From the NCBI GenBank assembly GCA_041941305.1, contig JBGTQJ010000040.1, forward strand, positions 1-64,000: a stretch of 64,000 nucleotides of DNA. The letters are read 5' to 3'. This DNA is from JANSWP01 sp041941305 (GTDB lineage: Bacteria > Bacteroidota > Bacteroidia > Chitinophagales > Saprospiraceae). The DNA is not shown here. More notes on this DNA, generated by a model. That model was not told the DNA's origin and did no database searches. It worked only from the letters and a program-made list of their open reading frames with translations. The first letter of the stretch is position 1.

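Noticed and set aside
28769..64000. Giant gene as a fusion artefact or pseudogene
   Set aside because: The same frame holds at every position checked along 35 kb and the repeats keep their conserved residues; neutral decay would have introduced stops.

Overview
The window comes from a Bacteroidota genome, most likely a Saprospiria-like, surface-protein-rich lineage. The evidence is type IX secretion (T9SS) C-terminal sorting domains of both type A and type B, a hybrid two-component system regulator with a fused AraC domain, a head-GIN (DUF2807) protein, TAnnTTTG-type promoter boxes, the absence of clear Shine-Dalgarno sequences, and moderate AT-richness. I see no rRNA, tRNA, CRISPR array or transposase gene. 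The genus cannot be named from the sequence alone.

Layout. At 177-1519 (minus) an ECF sigma factor overlaps a membrane-anchored, TPR-bearing putative anti-sigma partner by 4 bases. At 1946-11510 three tandem secreted proteins have different front ends: three seven-unit FG-GAP propellers, a LamG domain, and a propeller plus HYR-like domain. All three share the same Cys/Asp-rich back end and a type A T9SS sorting domain. At 11637-13538 are a two-helix membrane protein, a lipoprotein and a head-GIN protein. At 13868-15103 is a CPA1 Na+/H+ antiporter. At 15401-17347 is a type B T9SS protein. At 17802-22091 is a hybrid histidine kinase whose receiver domain carries an in-frame insertion of intergenic-type repeat DNA. 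At 22328-22687 is a small PKD protein. A stretch rich in palindromes (22688-23383) precedes a 479-residue helical protein on the minus strand (23384-24823). A 176-bp MITE-like element with perfect 12-bp terminal inverted repeats and an 11-bp target duplication lies at 25145-25342, next to a stand-alone AraC DNA-binding protein.

The dominant feature is one reading frame from 28769 to the end of the window (64000) that is still open: at least 11,744 codons. It has a signal peptide, a fibronectin-like N-terminal region, about 3,000 residues of beta-rich sequence without family assignment, and then roughly 45 or more Ig-like ASH/Hydin ('choice-of-anchor D'-like) repeats, each with an I/V-W-N core. 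Three clear CBM6 modules, a divergent fourth, and one F5/8C (discoidin) module are slotted in at repeat boundaries. It reads as a giant secreted, glycan-binding surface fibre. It follows an outer-membrane barrel-like protein (26505-28421) that may be its partner. The 187 nt before it (28573-28759) contain not a single T on the plus strand, because they are built of degenerate repeats of an ACCAGCACCCAG-type unit. Similar repeats lie before two other genes and inside the histidine kinase gene.

Together the genes suggest a lifestyle centred on the cell surface: large T9SS-exported binding proteins, calcium-binding (Asp-rich) modules, carbohydrate-binding modules, and signalling proteins that could tune their expression. 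The functional links are inferred from domain content and neighbourhood only.
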